A stretch of 64,000 nucleotides of DNA from positions 1 through 64,000 of the forward strand of contig NZ_AULS01000005.1 of the NCBI RefSeq assembly GCF_000422405.1, read 5' to 3'. This stretch comes from Microbacterium luticocti DSM 19459. Its GTDB lineage: Bacteria; Actinomycetota; Actinomycetes; Actinomycetales; Microbacteriaceae. The notes below the pieces were generated by a model. That model was not told the DNA's origin. It worked only from the letters and a program-made list of their open reading frames with translations, and did not search any database. The position numbers and the translations under genes were made by a program. Positions 35,524 through 46,420 of this stretch are shown here, in pieces. Each line of letters begins with the position of its first letter. The stretch's first letter is position 1.

Positions 35524-38100
35524 TCAGGCCTCCGGCGCCGCGAGCTCGATGTCCGACACGGTGAGTTCGTCCGCCTCGGCGTACGTGATCTCGGCGATGC
35601 GACCGACAGCCTTGAGGTCGCCTTCTGCCAGACGGATCGCGGCGACCACGTCGGCGGGGCCGGCGATCGTCACGTGCGAGACCGGCGTCTTCTGGGATGC
35701 CTTGGCCTCGGTCTTGGCGCGGCGGATGCCCACCAGCGCGGCGCTCACGGCCGACAGCACCTGCGTGTCGCCGGCGATATCCAGCGGCTCGGGCCAGTTC
35801 GCCCGGTGCACCGACCCCTGCTCGAACCACGACCACGCCTCTTCGGTCGCGAACGCGAGCACCGGGGCGAGCAGCCGCAGCAGCGTCGAGAGCGCCAGGC
35901 GCAGGGCGAGAGCCGCCGAGGCCTGACCCACGTCGCCGCGGTCGTATGCGCGCTCCTTCACCAGCTCGAGGTAGTCGTCGCAGAACGTCCAGAAGAACGC
36001 TTCGGTGACCTCGAGAGCCCGCGCGTGGTCATACTGCTCGTAGGCGGTGGTCGCCTCGCGGATCACACGGTCCAGCATGGTCAGCATCGAGGCATCCAGC
36101 GCATGCGTCACCTCGGCGCCCTCGGGAACCGGGAACGACAGCACGAACTTCGCGGCGTTGAGCACCTTGATCGCCAGCCGACGGCCGATCTTCACCTGCG
36201 TCGGGTTCTGCGGATCGAAGGCGGCGTCGGCGCCGAGCCGGCTGGATGCCGCCCAGTACCGCACCGCGTCGGTGCCGTGCTGGTCGAGGATGTCGGCCGG
36301 GGTGACGACGTTGCCCTTGGACTTGGACATCTTCTTGCGGTCGGGGTCGACGATGAAGCCCGAGATCGCGGCATCCGTCCACGGCGCACGGCCGTCTTCG
36401 AGCGCACTGCGCACCATCGTCGAGAACAGCCAGGTGCGGATGATGTCCTGCCCCTGCGGGCGCACGTCGAACGGTGCGACCAGGTTCCACAGTTCGTCGT
36501 CGCGCTGCCATCCGCCGGCCAGCTGCGGCGTCAGCGACGAGGTCGCCCAGGTGTCGAGGATGTCTTTCTCGGCCTCGAACCCACCGGGCATGCCGCGCTG
36601 GTCTTCGGTGTAGCCGGGCGGCACGTCGGTGGTGGGGTCGACGGGCAGGCTCGCCGGGTCGGGCGTGAGCACGCGGTCGTGGTCGATCTCGCCGTTCTCG
36701 TCGATCGCGTACCAGATCGGGAACGGCACGCCGAAGAACCGCTGCCGTGACACCAGCCAGTCGCCGGTGAGCCCGTTGGTCCAGTTCTCGTAGCGCACGC
36801 GCATGAAGTCCGGGTGCCACGACATGCTCTGGCCGAGTGCGATGAGCGTGGCGCGCAGCTGTTCGTCGCGGGCGCCGTTGCGCAGGTACCACTGCCGGGT
36901 CGACACGATCTCGAGTGGCCGGTCGCCCTTCTCGTAGAACTTCACGGCGTGGCTGAACGGCGTCGACACCGCGTGCAGGTCGCCGGATGCTTCGAGCAGC
37001 TCGACGATCTGTTTGCGGGCGCTGAACACGGTCTTGCCGGCCAGCTGTGCGTATGCGGCGCGGCCGGCCTCGCCGGTGATCGCCTCGGGGGCTTCTGCGA
37101 TGACCCGGCCGTCCTTGCCCAGCACGGTGCGGTTGGGCAGGTCGAGTTCGCGCCACCACACGATGTCGGTCACGTCGCCGAACGTGCAGATCATCGCGAT
37201 TCCCGAGCCCTTGTCGGGCTGGGCGAGGGGGTGTGCGAGCACCGGCACCTCGACGTCGAACAGCGGCGTGCGCACCGTGGTGCCGAACAGCGGCCGGTAC
37301 CGTTCGTCGTCGGGGTGGGCGACCAGGGCCACGCACGCGGGCAGCAGCTCGGGCCGCGTGGTCTCGATGAGCACGTCACCGGCGCCGTCGGTGCGGTGGA
37401 AGGCCACCCGGTGGAATGCGGCCTGCTGCTCGCGGTCCTCGAGTTCGGCCTGGGCGATGGCCGAGCGGAAGTCGATGTCCCACAGCGTGGGGGCCAGGGC
37501 CTGGTAGGCCTCGCCGCGCTGCAGGTTGCGCAGGAATGCCAGCTGGCTGACGCGGATGGTGTCGTCCGAGATGGTGCGGTAGGTCTGCGTCCAGTCCACC
37601 GACAGACCGAGCTGACGGAACAGGGCCTCGAAATGCTTCTCGTCTTCGAGGGTGAGCGTCTCGCACAGCTCGATGAAGTTGCGACGACTGATCGGCACCT
37701 GGTCGGCGGGCTTCAGGCTCTTGGCATCGCCGTGGAACGGCGGCTCGAAGTCGGCGTCGTACGGCAGCGACGGATCGCAGCGCACGCCGTAGTAGTTCTG
37801 CACGCGGCGTTCGGTCGGCAGGCCGTTGTCGTCCCAGCCCATCGGGTAGAAGACGGTCTTGCCGCGCATCCGCTCGAAGCGCGCCTTCAGATCGGTGTGT
37901 GTGAACGAGAACACGTGACCGATGTGCAGGCTGCCCGACGCCGTCGGAGGGGGAGTGTCGATCGAGTACACGCCCGGGCGGCCGCCGGCCTTGGCGGCGT
38001 CGCGGTCGAACAGGTACGTCCCCTGCTCGCGCCAGACGGCATCCCACTTCTGCTCGAGACCCTCGAGTGCGGGCTTGTCGGGAATGCGGGCATCGGCCAT
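35524..38100 (-). CDS. valS: Valyl-tRNA synthetase
   Basis: Charges tRNA-Val. 858-residue class Ia synthetase: HIGH signature H59-IGH in SGSLHIGHVFS, editing (CP1) domain with HRTDGAGDVLIETTRPELLP, KMSKS signature in RKKMSKSKGNVVTP, then the anticodon-binding and coiled-coil parts. The C-terminus shows the helical tRNA-binding arm typical of ValS. The ATG at 38100 follows GGAG at about 10 nt; TATATC at 38117-38122 is a possible -10. The 237-bp gap upstream to 38337 holds nothing else I can identify. Confidence 0.97.
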   Translation of the reverse strand: MADARIPDKPALEGLEQKWDAVWREQGTYLFDRDAAKAGGRPGVYSIDTPPPTASGSLHIGHVFSFTHTDLKARFERMRGKTVFYPMGWDDNGLPTERRVQNYYGVRCDPSLPYDADFEPPFHGDAKSLKPADQVPISRRNFIELCETLTLEDEKHFEALFRQLGLSVDWTQTYRTISDDTIRVSQLAFLRNLQRGEAYQALAPTLWDIDFRSAIAQAELEDREQQAAFHRVAFHRTDGAGDVLIETTRPELLPACVALVAHPDDERYRPLFGTTVRTPLFDVEVPVLAHPLAQPDKGSGIAMICTFGDVTDIVWWRELDLPNRTVLGKDGRVIAEAPEAITGEAGRAAYAQLAGKTVFSARKQIVELLEASGDLHAVSTPFSHAVKFYEKGDRPLEIVSTRQWYLRNGARDEQLRATLIALGQSMSWHPDFMRVRYENWTNGLTGDWLVSRQRFFGVPFPIWYAIDENGEIDHDRVLTPDPASLPVDPTTDVPPGYTEDQRGMPGGFEAEKDILDTWATSSLTPQLAGGWQRDDELWNLVAPFDVRPQGQDIIRTWLFSTMVRSALEDGRAPWTDAAISGFIVDPDRKKMSKSKGNVVTPADILDQHGTDAVRYWAASSRLGADAAFDPQNPTQVKIGRRLAIKVLNAAKFVLSFPVPEGAEVTHALDASMLTMLDRVIREATTAYEQYDHARALEVTEAFFWTFCDDYLELVKERAYDRGDVGQASAALALRLALSTLLRLLAPVLAFATEEAWSWFEQGSVHRANWPEPLDIAGDTQVLSAVSAALVGIRRAKTEAKASQKTPVSHVTIAGPADVVAAIRLAEGDLKAVGRIAEITYAEADELTVSDIELAAPEA

Positions 38101-38337
38101 CGGGGTCTCCTCGAGCGATATAGGCGGCACTGTGTGAGCGTGCCTGAGTGTGGGATGCCCGGCCATCCTACCGGACGACGTTTCACCTCACCCGAGACCC
38201 CGGGGGCGTCACCCGAGCTTCCCATTGTCCTGCGTACGGATTGCGCAGCGCTTGCCACGACGCAGAAGCACCCCCGGTGTTGTGGGGCGTGTACGCAACG
38301 TGAATGAAGATTGCCGGCTCGACGGGCGGTAGTGGGC

Positions 38338-39177
38338 TCAGGCCCGCCGGCGGCGGGCCAGTGCGGTGACGGCGAGAGCGACCGCGATCAGGGCGAGCGC
38401 CGCCGCGATGATGCCGATCAGGGCGGGGGCGGGCAGCACGGTCGGCGACGTCGTCTGTGCGGTCGCGGGCGGCGTCGGATCCGATGACGTCCCCGGCGAT
38501 ATCGCGGCCGGTGAGGGTGTCGCCATGGCTGACCCGGGGGTGGATGCCCGGGCGGACGCGCTCGGACGCGCCGATGCCACCGGTGTCGCCGCTGCCGGGT
38601 GTGACGTCGCCGGCGCGTGCTTCGCGGGTGCGGGCTTCGCGGGGGCGGGCTTCGCGGGAGCCGGCTTGGGCTTCGGCTTCGCCGGGGCCGGCTTGGGTTT
38701 CGGCTTGGCCGCCGCCGGGGCGGCGGAGTATGTCCCGAACACCTGCACGCCCCAGGTGTGGCCGCCGACGACGACCCAGCCGACGCCGATGTCGGTGTAG
38801 CCGCCGAGGATGTTCGCGCGGTGCCCGGGCGAGGCCATCCAGGCCGCCTCCATCGCCTGCGGGGTGGGTTGGCCGTTCGCGACGTTCTCGCCCAGTGCGC
38901 GCCACCCCGTGGGCACCTGCCCGCTCAGGTTCGGGTTGTGCGACATCGTGGCGGTGTCGGCCATGTGCTGCGCCCAGCGCTGGGCGACCGCATCCAACGC
39001 GGTGCTCTCACGCAGGGCCGGGAACCCCTGGGCGGCTCGGTCGCGGTTCACCAGCGACACGATCGTCGACGCCGTCGACGCGGATGCCGGGGTCGCAACA
39101 CCGGCGAGGGTGATCGTCGTTGCCGCCAGTGCCAGCACGGCCGCGGCGGCGACGCGTCGCAGGAGGGCGACCCTCAT
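38338..39177 (-). CDS. Secreted, membrane-anchored CAP-domain protein
   Basis: 279 residues. Signal peptide about 1-34 (VAAAAVLALAATTITLAGVA, then ASA). The CAP/SCP domain (about 38-155) has VNRDRAAQGFPAL, MADTATMSHN with its conserved His, GENVANG and HRANILGGYTDIGVG. Then a Lys-Pro-Ala repeat segment (KPKPKPAPAKPKPKPAPAKP), a Ser/Thr-rich spacer and a C-terminal helix ending ARRRRA. LPAPA before the helix could be a degenerate sortase signal. Function in the wall is unknown. The start overlaps the MFS gene stop (ATGA). Confidence 0.85.
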   Translation of the reverse strand: MRVALLRRVAAAAVLALAATTITLAGVATPASASTASTIVSLVNRDRAAQGFPALRESTALDAVAQRWAQHMADTATMSHNPNLSGQVPTGWRALGENVANGQPTPQAMEAAWMASPGHRANILGGYTDIGVGWVVVGGHTWGVQVFGTYSAAPAAAKPKPKPAPAKPKPKPAPAKPAPAKPAPAKHAPATSHPAAATPVASARPSASARASTPGSAMATPSPAAISPGTSSDPTPPATAQTTSPTVLPAPALIGIIAAALALIAVALAVTALARRRRA

Positions 39178-40508
39178 GCGGCACCGGCCGAGGACGACTC
39201 CACCTCGACGTCGTCGTCGTGCCCGGGCTGCGGCATCCGTCGCCATGCCGCCCACGCGGCGACGAGCGTGACCGCCGACATCACGGCCAGGATGACTCCG
39301 GGATGCCACCAGGCGTAACCGGTGGACTCGCCGAGAGCGACGGTCAGCAGCGGCACGAACCCGCTCACCGTCGCCGCGATCGCGTACGAGAACGACAGGG
39401 CCGAATAGCGGAAGTGGTCGGGGAACAGATCGTTCATCAGGCCACCCAGCGCCGCCCACGACATGGTCGGCAGAATGCCTCCGATGATCATCGTGCCCAC
39501 CAGGATCGGGAAGGTCGCGAACTGCAGCATCCAGTACATCGGGAACGTGATCAGCAGCGTGCCGACCGCACCCCACAGCACGACCGGTGCGGATCCGATC
39601 CGGCGGGCCCACGCGCCGAACAGCGGGATCGTCACGAACTGCAGCAGCGCGCCCACGGTGGTGGCCACCAACAGGTCCTGGAAGCTGAAGCCGAGGTGCG
39701 CGACGCCGTAGTTCACCGTGTACGTGTTCATCAGCGAATACGAACCGATGCCCAGCAGCGCCGCGCCCGTGGCGATGAGCAGAGCGGCGGGCCGCTGCGC
39801 GAACATCGTGGCCACCGGCATACGGTCGCGCCGGTGTTCGGTCACGACCCGACGGAACACGGGCGTCTCGGAGATCGACCAGCGCAGATACAGCGAGACG
39901 GCCAGCAGCGGCAACGCGAGCAGGAACGGGATGCGCCAGCCCCACGCCGCGAGCTGGTCGGCGGGCATGATCGCGGCCATCACGATGAACACCGCGGCCG
40001 ACAGCGTGGAGCCGACGGGGGAGCCCAGCTGCGGGATGGCGGCGTAGAACGCGCGCGACAGGCGGCCGGAATGCTCGGTGGCCAGCAGGATCGATCCGCC
40101 CCACTCGCCGCCCAGTGACAGCCCCTGCACGACGCGCAGCACCACCAGCAGCACGGCGCCGAGCCATCCGGTCTGGTGATACGTCGGCAGCAGGCCGATC
40201 AGGCCGGTCGCCACGCCCATGATGCCGACCGTCCACAGCAGCGTGGCGCGGCGGCCGAGGCGATCGCCCATGTGCCCGAACAGCGCCGCACCCAGCGGCC
40301 GCACCACGAACGCCACCGCGATCGTCGAGAACGACGCCAGTGTCGCCCCGAACGGGCCGAGCGGATCGAAGAACAGCGGCCCGATGAAGTACGCCGAAAA
40401 GTAGGCGAACACATAGAAGTCGAAGGACTCGAGCGAGGTGCCGACCATGGAGGCCCACGCGACGCGGCGGGTGGGGACGGATGCTGCGGGCAGAACGGTC
40501 ACGGGCAT
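39174..40508 (-). CDS. MFS transporter, metabolite:H+ symporter (MHS) type
   Basis: 444 residues with 12 predicted helices. The MHS pattern is visible: [20 protein letters not shown] at the N-terminus, [15 protein letters not shown] between helices 2 and 3, and [14 protein letters not shown] in helix 5. Members import organic acids or osmolytes such as citrate, ketoglutarate, shikimate, proline or betaine; the substrate here cannot be told. ATG 40508 is preferred, with AGGA 4 nt upstream, because the longer frame runs into the ileS promoter. Coupled to the CAP gene. Confidence 0.88.
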   Translation of the reverse strand: MPVTVLPAASVPTRRVAWASMVGTSLESFDFYVFAYFSAYFIGPLFFDPLGPFGATLASFSTIAVAFVVRPLGAALFGHMGDRLGRRATLLWTVGIMGVATGLIGLLPTYHQTGWLGAVLLVVLRVVQGLSLGGEWGGSILLATEHSGRLSRAFYAAIPQLGSPVGSTLSAAVFIVMAAIMPADQLAAWGWRIPFLLALPLLAVSLYLRWSISETPVFRRVVTEHRRDRMPVATMFAQRPAALLIATGAALLGIGSYSLMNTYTVNYGVAHLGFSFQDLLVATTVGALLQFVTIPLFGAWARRIGSAPVVLWGAVGTLLITFPMYWMLQFATFPILVGTMIIGGILPTMSWAALGGLMNDLFPDHFRYSALSFSYAIAATVSGFVPLLTVALGESTGYAWWHPGVILAVMSAVTLVAAWAAWRRMPQPGHDDDVEVESSSAGAA

Positions 40509-40596
40509 CCATCCTGGCACGAGTCCGGCCCAGTTGGACGCGATCCAGTAATCCTGGTTCGTGCCCGGCGCGTCGCGCGGGATGCCCTGGCCCGCG

Positions 40597-40602
40597 TAGA
40601 AT
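40597..40602 (+). promoter_or_regulatory. -10 element of the ileS transcript
   Basis: TAGAAT, about 25 nt upstream of the Ile specifier codon of the T-box leader; the transcript should start near 40609. Confidence 0.55.
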
Positions 40603-40608
40603 GTCGGC

Positions 40609-40819
40609 ACAGGCATCGATCCGGCCATCACCGGGGAGCCCTCGGAAGAACAGCGCCCGCCGCCCGCCGCGGATGGCGCCCAGTAGAACCGAGCGGGGCA
40701 GGCCCGTCACAGCCGCTGTGAGAGTGGGGCGCGTGCGCCCACGCGGGGTGGTACCGCGGTCCGGTGTCCGAAGCACAGGGTCGTCCCGGCGGATCCGGAA
40801 CGAGACCTGCGAGACGCCC
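40609..40819 (+). promoter_or_regulatory. T-box leader (tRNA-Ile sensing) of ileS
   Basis: The leader has the parts of a T-box: an Ile codon ATC at 40627-40629 in a short stem I, the conserved CCGGGGAGCC and GGAAGAA at 40631-40650, the AGTAGAA box at 40682-40688, and the T-box sequence GGGTGGTACCGCGG at 40746-40759 whose TGGT can pair with ACCA of uncharged tRNA-Ile. Stem I lacks the long distal part, as in the ultrashort actinobacterial ileS T-boxes, which are known to act on translation. No U-run terminator precedes the ATG, in keeping with that. It fills the gap 40509-40819. Confidence 0.92.
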
Positions 40820-43800
40820 ATGACCTACCCCCGCGAATCCGCCTTCGGCCCCGCCGCCGCGCCTGTTCCGAGCCCCCGCTTTGCCGACATCGAGCGTGAG
40901 ACGCTCGCGTTCTGGCAGCGCGACGACACCTTCCGCGCCTCCATCGCGCAGCGCGAGGGCGCCGAGGAATGGGTGTTCTACGATGGCCCCCCGTTCGCGA
41001 ACGGGCTGCCCCACTACGGGCACCTGCTCACCGGGTACGCCAAGGACGTGTTCCCCCGGTTCCAGACCATGCGCGGCAAGAAGGTCGACCGCGTGTTCGG
41101 CTGGGACACGCACGGTCTGCCCGCCGAGCTCGAGGCGATGAAACAGCTCGGCATCACCGAAAAGGACCAGATCGAGCAGATGGGCATCGCGACCTTCAAC
41201 GCGAAGGCCCGGTCCTCGGTGCTCGAGTACACCCGCGAGTGGCAGGACTACGTCACCCGCCAAGCCCGTTGGGTCGACTTCGATCGCGGCTACAAGACCC
41301 TCGATGTCTCGTACATGGAGTCGGTGCTCTGGGCGTTCAAAACCCTCTACGACAAGGGCCTCGCCTATGAGGGATACCGGGTGCTGCCGTACTGCTGGCG
41401 CGACGAGACCCCGCTTTCCAACCACGAGCTGCGCATGGACGACGACGTCTACAAGATGCGCCAGGACCCGTCCGTCACCGTCACCTTCCCGCTGGTCGGC
41501 GAGAAGGCCGAGGCCCTGGGTCTTCACGGCGTGCGCGCCCTCGCCTGGACCACCACCCCATGGACGCTGCCCACCAACCTCGCGCTCGCCGTCGGTGGTG
41601 ACATCCGCTACGTGGTCGTGCCCGCCGGGCCTGCCGGTGCGCGCGACGGCGGCGACCACCGTTACCTGCTGGCCGCCGATCTGCTCGCTAACCACGCCAA
41701 GGACCTCGGATACGACAGCCCGGATGCCGCGGCATCCGCCGTCGTGACGACCGTGACCGGCGCGGACCTGGCCGGGATCGGCTACCAGCCGTTGTTCGAC
41801 TACTACGCCGACACCGACGCGTACGGCACGCAGAACGCCTGGCGCATCCTCGTCGACGACTACGTCACCACCACCGACGGCACCGGCATCGTCCACCAGG
41901 CCCCGGCCTACGGTGAGGACGACCAGCGCGTGTGCGAGGCCCACGGCATCCCGGTCGTCGTCAGCCTCGACGACGGCGGCCGCTTCCTGCCGCAGGTGAC
42001 GGATGTCGCGGGGCAGCTGTGGATGGATGCGAACCGCCCGCTCATCCGGATGCTGCAGGCGAACGGCCGCCTGCTGCGCGAGCAGAGCTACGAGCACTCG
42101 TATCCGCACTGCTGGCGCTGCCGCAACCCGCTCATCTACCGTGCGGTGTCGAGTTGGTTCGTGCGGGTCACCGAGATCAAAGACCGCATGCTGGCGAACA
42201 ACGAGCAGATCACCTGGGTGCCTGCCGGCGTCAAGCACGGCCAGTTCGGCAAGTGGCTCGAGGGCGCCCGCGACTGGTCGGTGAGCCGCAACCGGTACTG
42301 GGGCTCGCCCATCCCGGTCTGGCGCAGCGACGACCCTGCCCACCCGCGCATCGACGTGTACGGCTCGCTCGACGAGCTCGAGCGTGACTTCGGCACGCTG
42401 CCGCGGAATCCTGACGGCGAGGTCGACCTGCACCGCCCGTACATCGACGAGCTCACCCGGCCGAACCCCGACGACCCCACCGGCCGCAGCACGATGCGGC
42501 GCATCGAGGACGTGTTCGACGTGTGGTTCGACTCCGGCTCGATGCCGTACGCGCAGGTGCACTACCCGTTCGAGAACCAGGAGTGGTTCGACACGCACGC
42601 GCCCGCCGACTTCATCGTGGAGTACATCGGGCAGACCCGCGGCTGGTTCTACGTCATGCACGTGCTGTCGACGGCGCTGTTCGACCGCCCCGCATTCACC
42701 GGCGTCAGCTGCCACGGCATCGTGCTCGGCAGTGACGGGCAGAAGATGTCGAAGTCGCTGCGCAACTACCCGGACGTCAGCGAGGTCTTCGACCGCGACG
42801 GCTCCGACGCGATGCGCTGGTTCTTGATGTCGAGCTCGGTGCTGCGCGGCGGCAACCTCGTCGTCACCGAAGAAGGCATCCGCGCGGGCGTGCGCGAGTT
42901 CCTGCTGCCGCTGTGGAACGCGTGGTACTTCTTCGCCACCTATGCCAACGCGTGCGGGTACGAGGCGAGGTGGCGCACCGACTCCACGGACGTGCTCGAC
43001 CGGTACATCCTGTCGCTGACCGGGCGGTTGGTCACCGACGTGGCCGCCGACCTCGAAGGTCTGGACTCCACGACCGCCACCGAGCGGCTGCGCGACTTCG
43101 CCGAGGCGCTCACCAACTGGTACATCCGGCGCTCCCGCGACCGCTTCTGGACCGGGGTGGATGCCGCCGACCCCCGCACCACCGAGGCGTTCGACACCCT
43201 CTACACCGTGCTCGAGACGCTGTGCCGGGTGGCCGCTCCGCTGATCCCGCTCGTCGCCGAGCGTGTGTGGCAGGGACTGACCGGCGGCCGCAGCGTGCAC
43301 CTGACCGACTGGCCAGATGCCGGCGCGTTCGGCGAGGCAGCCGCCATCCGTGCCGCGATGGACGCGGTGCGCGAGATCTCGAGCGTGGGCAATGCGCTGC
43401 GCAAGAAGGCGGGTCGCCGGGTGCGCCTGCCACTGGCCGAGCTGACGGTCGTGACGACGGATGCTGCGGCCCTGGCGGCATACGAAGACATCCTGCGCGA
43501 TGAGCTCAACGTCAAGGCCGTGCGCCTGGTCGAGCTGGGCGAGACGACCGCGGCCGAGTACGGCATCACCCACCGGCTCAGTGTGAACGCACGCGCGGCC
43601 GGCCCCCGCCTGGGCACGCAGGTACAGCAGGTCATCCGGGCCGCGAAGGCCGGGGACTGGTCCGAGCGCGACGGGGCCGTCACCGCCGGGGGCGTGGCGC
43701 TCGAGCCCGGGGAGTACGACCTGGTGCTCGAGACCACCGGGCGGCCCGACGGCGAGGCGCTCGCGCTGCTGCCGCGCGGCGGGTTCGTGCTGCTCGACAC

Positions 43801-44197
43801 CCAGACCACGCCCGAGTTGGAGGCCGAGGGCCTGGCCCGCGACGTCATCCGTGCCGTGCAGGACACCCGCAAGGCGGCCGGGTTCGACGTCAGCGACCGC
43901 ATCCGCCTCGAGCTGCTGTTCGGCGCCGCCGCCGACGGCGACGCGGTGGCCGCCGCGTTCGAACTCGCCGACGTCGCCGGCGAGACGCTCGCGCTCTCAC
44001 ACGCGCTGAAGGTCGTGGGTCGCGACGTGCAGCTCGCCGAAGACATCGCCGAACTGCCCGACAGCTGGGCGGGCGAGGTACGCCAGGGCGTGCTGTTCGA
44101 CCACGACCCCGACAAGATCGCATCGTTCGCCGCCGGCGCCTACGCCAACACCGGGCCGTTCTGGGTCGCCGTCACGAAGGTCGAGGCATCCGCATGA
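40820..44197 (+). CDS. ileS: Isoleucyl-tRNA synthetase, long (IleS2-like) form
   Basis: Charges tRNA-Ile. 1125 residues, longer than the roughly 930-residue E. coli type. The class Ia signature is PHYGHLL (65-68 HYGH), followed by the editing domain ([15 protein letters not shown]) and KMSKS in [16 protein letters not shown], the length and the long C-terminal domain place it with the eukaryote-like IleS2 group, which in other bacteria is often insensitive to mupirocin (family knowledge, not shown here). Expression is gated by the T-box leader. The stop overlaps folC (ATGA). Confidence 0.96.
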   Translation: MTYPRESAFGPAAAPVPSPRFADIERETLAFWQRDDTFRASIAQREGAEEWVFYDGPPFANGLPHYGHLLTGYAKDVFPRFQTMRGKKVDRVFGWDTHGLPAELEAMKQLGITEKDQIEQMGIATFNAKARSSVLEYTREWQDYVTRQARWVDFDRGYKTLDVSYMESVLWAFKTLYDKGLAYEGYRVLPYCWRDETPLSNHELRMDDDVYKMRQDPSVTVTFPLVGEKAEALGLHGVRALAWTTTPWTLPTNLALAVGGDIRYVVVPAGPAGARDGGDHRYLLAADLLANHAKDLGYDSPDAAASAVVTTVTGADLAGIGYQPLFDYYADTDAYGTQNAWRILVDDYVTTTDGTGIVHQAPAYGEDDQRVCEAHGIPVVVSLDDGGRFLPQVTDVAGQLWMDANRPLIRMLQANGRLLREQSYEHSYPHCWRCRNPLIYRAVSSWFVRVTEIKDRMLANNEQITWVPAGVKHGQFGKWLEGARDWSVSRNRYWGSPIPVWRSDDPAHPRIDVYGSLDELERDFGTLPRNPDGEVDLHRPYIDELTRPNPDDPTGRSTMRRIEDVFDVWFDSGSMPYAQVHYPFENQEWFDTHAPADFIVEYIGQTRGWFYVMHVLSTALFDRPAFTGVSCHGIVLGSDGQKMSKSLRNYPDVSEVFDRDGSDAMRWFLMSSSVLRGGNLVVTEEGIRAGVREFLLPLWNAWYFFATYANACGYEARWRTDSTDVLDRYILSLTGRLVTDVAADLEGLDSTTATERLRDFAEALTNWYIRRSRDRFWTGVDAADPRTTEAFDTLYTVLETLCRVAAPLIPLVAERVWQGLTGGRSVHLTDWPDAGAFGEAAAIRAAMDAVREISSVGNALRKKAGRRVRLPLAELTVVTTDAAALAAYEDILRDELNVKAVRLVELGETTAAEYGITHRLSVNARAAGPRLGTQVQQVIRAAKAGDWSERDGAVTAGGVALEPGEYDLVLETTGRPDGEALALLPRGGFVLLDTQTTPELEAEGLARDVIRAVQDTRKAAGFDVSDRIRLELLFGAAADGDAVAAAFELADVAGETLALSHALKVVGRDVQLAEDIAELPDSWAGEVRQGVLFDHDPDKIASFAAGAYANTGPFWVAVTKVEASA

Positions 44198-45591
44198 GCA
44201 AAAAACGCCACCCGAGCGATCGGGAACGCGCCGACGCGGTCTACGCCGAACTGCTGACCCGGCAGGGCGAGCGGTGGGTGCAGCCCCGTGTCGAGCGCAC
44301 CCGGCGGGTGCTCGAGCTGCTCGACGACCCGCAGCGGACCTACCGCGTCGTGCACATCACCGGTACCAACGGCAAGACCTCGACGGCTCGCATGATCGAG
44401 AGCCTGGTGCGCGCGCACGGCCTGCGCACCGGCCTGTTCACCAGCCCGCACCTGGAGCGGTTCACCGAGCGGATCATGATCGACGGCAGCCCGGCCGACG
44501 ACGCAGCGGTCGCCGACGCCTGGGACGAGGTCGAACCGTTCGTCGGCATCGTCGACGCCGAGCTGACCGCCGCCGGCGATGCGCCGCTGACGTTCTTCGA
44601 GATCCTGACGGTGCTGGCGTTCGTGGTGGCCGCCGACGCGCCGGTCGACGTGCTCGTGCTCGAGGTGGGCATGGGCGGGTCATGGGACTCGACCAACACC
44701 GCCGACGGGGATGTCGCGGTGTTCACCCCGATCGACATGGACCACGCCGACCGGCTCGGCGACACGATCGAGGCGATCGCGGTGGTCAAATCGGGCATCA
44801 TCAAGGACGGCGCCGCCGTGGTCTCGGCTGCCCAGCGTCCCGAGGTCGATGCGGTGCTGCGCGACGCGGCGGCCGCGCACGGGGCGAGCATCGCGTTCGA
44901 GGGGCAGGACTTCGCCCTCGTCGAACAGCGCCTGGCGGTGGGAGGCCAGCAGATCACCGTGCGCGGGCTGGGCGGTGTCTACGAAAACGAGTACCTGCCG
45001 CTGTACGGCGAGCACCAGGGCTTCAACGCCGCCCTGGCGATCGCGGCGGTGGAGTCACTGATCGGCGAGACGAGCGACCCGATCCCGGCGGGGATCGTCG
45101 CCGAGGGGCTGGCCGAGGCGACCTCGCCCGGTCGCCTGCAGTTGGTGGGCACCGCCCCGACGGTGCTGGTGGATGCCGCACACAACCCGCACGGTATGCA
45201 CGCGCTGGTCGCGGCGCTGCGCACGGCGTTCGACTTCGACGAGTGGGGGTTCGTGTTCGGCGTGTTCGCCGACAAGGACGCCGCAGGGATCGTCGCCGAG
45301 TTCGCCCCGATCGCCGCGCACGTGTTCGCCACCGCACCCGAGTCCGACCGCGCGCTCGACGCGGATGCGGTCGCCGACCTGGTCGAGGCATCCGGTGTAC
45401 CGGTCACCGTGCACACCGATCTGACCGCCGCCGCGGACGCGGCACGCGAGTGGGCGGCGGAATCGGAGCGTCGCGCCGTCGTGATCGCCGGGTCGATCGT
45501 GCTGGCCGGCCAGGCGGTGACCCTGGCCGCCGGGCAGGACTGGGCCCACCGGCGGGGCGGCTCGCCCGGCGGTGCCGGGAGCGCCTCGTGA
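44194..45591 (+). CDS. folC: Dihydrofolate synthase/folylpolyglutamate synthase
   Basis: Adds glutamate to dihydropteroate and folates. 465 residues, Mur-ligase fold: P-loop [25 protein letters not shown], the metal/substrate region [14 protein letters not shown] and the C-terminal domain with [10 protein letters not shown]. Length is normal. It is coupled to ileS by a 4-nt overlap and to the DUF4233 gene by GTGA, so its translation depends on ribosomes passing the T-box-controlled ileS message. Confidence 0.95.
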   Translation: MSKKRHPSDRERADAVYAELLTRQGERWVQPRVERTRRVLELLDDPQRTYRVVHITGTNGKTSTARMIESLVRAHGLRTGLFTSPHLERFTERIMIDGSPADDAAVADAWDEVEPFVGIVDAELTAAGDAPLTFFEILTVLAFVVAADAPVDVLVLEVGMGGSWDSTNTADGDVAVFTPIDMDHADRLGDTIEAIAVVKSGIIKDGAAVVSAAQRPEVDAVLRDAAAAHGASIAFEGQDFALVEQRLAVGGQQITVRGLGGVYENEYLPLYGEHQGFNAALAIAAVESLIGETSDPIPAGIVAEGLAEATSPGRLQLVGTAPTVLVDAAHNPHGMHALVAALRTAFDFDEWGFVFGVFADKDAAGIVAEFAPIAAHVFATAPESDRALDADAVADLVEASGVPVTVHTDLTAAADAAREWAAESERRAVVIAGSIVLAGQAVTLAAGQDWAHRRGGSPGGAGSAS

Positions 45592-45992
45592 GCGGGGTCG
45601 CACATCAGCGGCGGCGACGCGGGGCGGCGGAGTCGCTCGGCCAGATCGTGCTGGTGTTCGAGTCGGTCATCGTCTTTCTCGCCGGGCTCGTCGTCTTCGG
45701 GCTGAAGGCGCTCGCGCCTGCCGGCCTTCCGGACTGGTGGGGCATCGTCGGCGGTGCGGTCGTCGCCGTGCTGATGATCGCCGTCAGCGGCCTGCTGCGG
45801 CACCGGTGGGGGATCGTGCTCGGCTGGGTGCTGCAGGTCGTCGTCGCGCTGGCGGCCTTCCTCGTCCCGGCGATCCTGCTGGTGGCGCTGGTTTTCGGCG
45901 GCATGTGGGCGTATGCCACCATCAAGGGGGCGTCGCTGGACCGGCGCAATGCGCGACTGCAAGCAGAACACGACCGTGCGAATGGAGAATGA
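45588..45992 (+). CDS. DUF4233 family membrane protein
   Basis: 134 residues with four hydrophobic helices: LVFESVIVFLAGLVVFGLKA, WGIVGGAVVAVLMIAVSGLL, WGIVLGWVLQVVVALAAFLV and AILLVALVFGGMWAYATIKG. The N-terminus is basic and cytoplasmic. DUF4233 proteins lie between folC and ndk in many actinobacteria; the function is not known. The GTG at 45588 overlaps the folC stop. ndk starts 1 nt after the stop. Confidence 0.85.
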   Translation: MSGVAHQRRRRGAAESLGQIVLVFESVIVFLAGLVVFGLKALAPAGLPDWWGIVGGAVVAVLMIAVSGLLRHRWGIVLGWVLQVVVALAAFLVPAILLVALVFGGMWAYATIKGASLDRRNARLQAEHDRANGE

Positions 45993-45993
45993 C

Positions 45994-46410
45994 ATGGCCA
46001 CCGAAGAGACCCTCGTCCTCGTCAAGCCCGACGGAGTGGCGCGCGGCCTGACCGGGACGATCCTGGCCCGCATCGAGGCGAAGGGGTATTCCCTGGTCGA
46101 CCTGCGCCTGGTCGAGCCCGACCGGCAGCGGCTGGAGGATCACTACGCCGAGCACGCCGGCAAGCCGTTCTACGAGCCGCTGCTGGAGTTCATGATGTCG
46201 GGTCCGTCGGTCGCGATCCGGCTGGCGGGGGAGCGGGTGATCGAGGGGTTCCGCTCGCTGGCCGGCACCACCGACCCGACGACCGCCGCGCCCGGCACGA
46301 TCCGCGGCGACCTCGGTCGGGACTGGGGTCTTCCCGTGCAGCAGAACCTCGTGCACGGCTCCGACAGCCCCGAGTCCGCGGCGCGCGAACTGGCGATCTG
46401 GTTCGGTTGA
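45994..46410 (+). CDS. ndk: Nucleoside diphosphate kinase
   Basis: Transfers phosphate from ATP to NDPs through a phospho-His. 138 residues: LVLVKPDGVARGL at the N-terminus, GPSVAIRLAGE, and the active His121 in NLVHGSDSPESA. Canonical length. GGAGAA lies 4-5 nt before the ATG, and the gene is 1 nt behind the DUF4233 stop, the last gene of the ileS operon. It converges on the VKOR-like gene with only 10 bp between the stops. Confidence 0.97.
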   Translation: MATEETLVLVKPDGVARGLTGTILARIEAKGYSLVDLRLVEPDRQRLEDHYAEHAGKPFYEPLLEFMMSGPSVAIRLAGERVIEGFRSLAGTTDPTTAAPGTIRGDLGRDWGLPVQQNLVHGSDSPESAARELAIWFG

Positions 46411-46420
46411 GCCGGGCGCG

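Noticed and set aside
35524-38100. T-box in front of valS
   Set aside because: The minus-strand leader is short, with no GGTGGNACCGCG-like sequence or specifier stem.
40628-43573. 981-codon open frame antisense to ileS
   Set aside because: High-GC shadow frame opposite a certain gene; composition is Val/Arg/His-rich without any recognisable domain or ribosome site.
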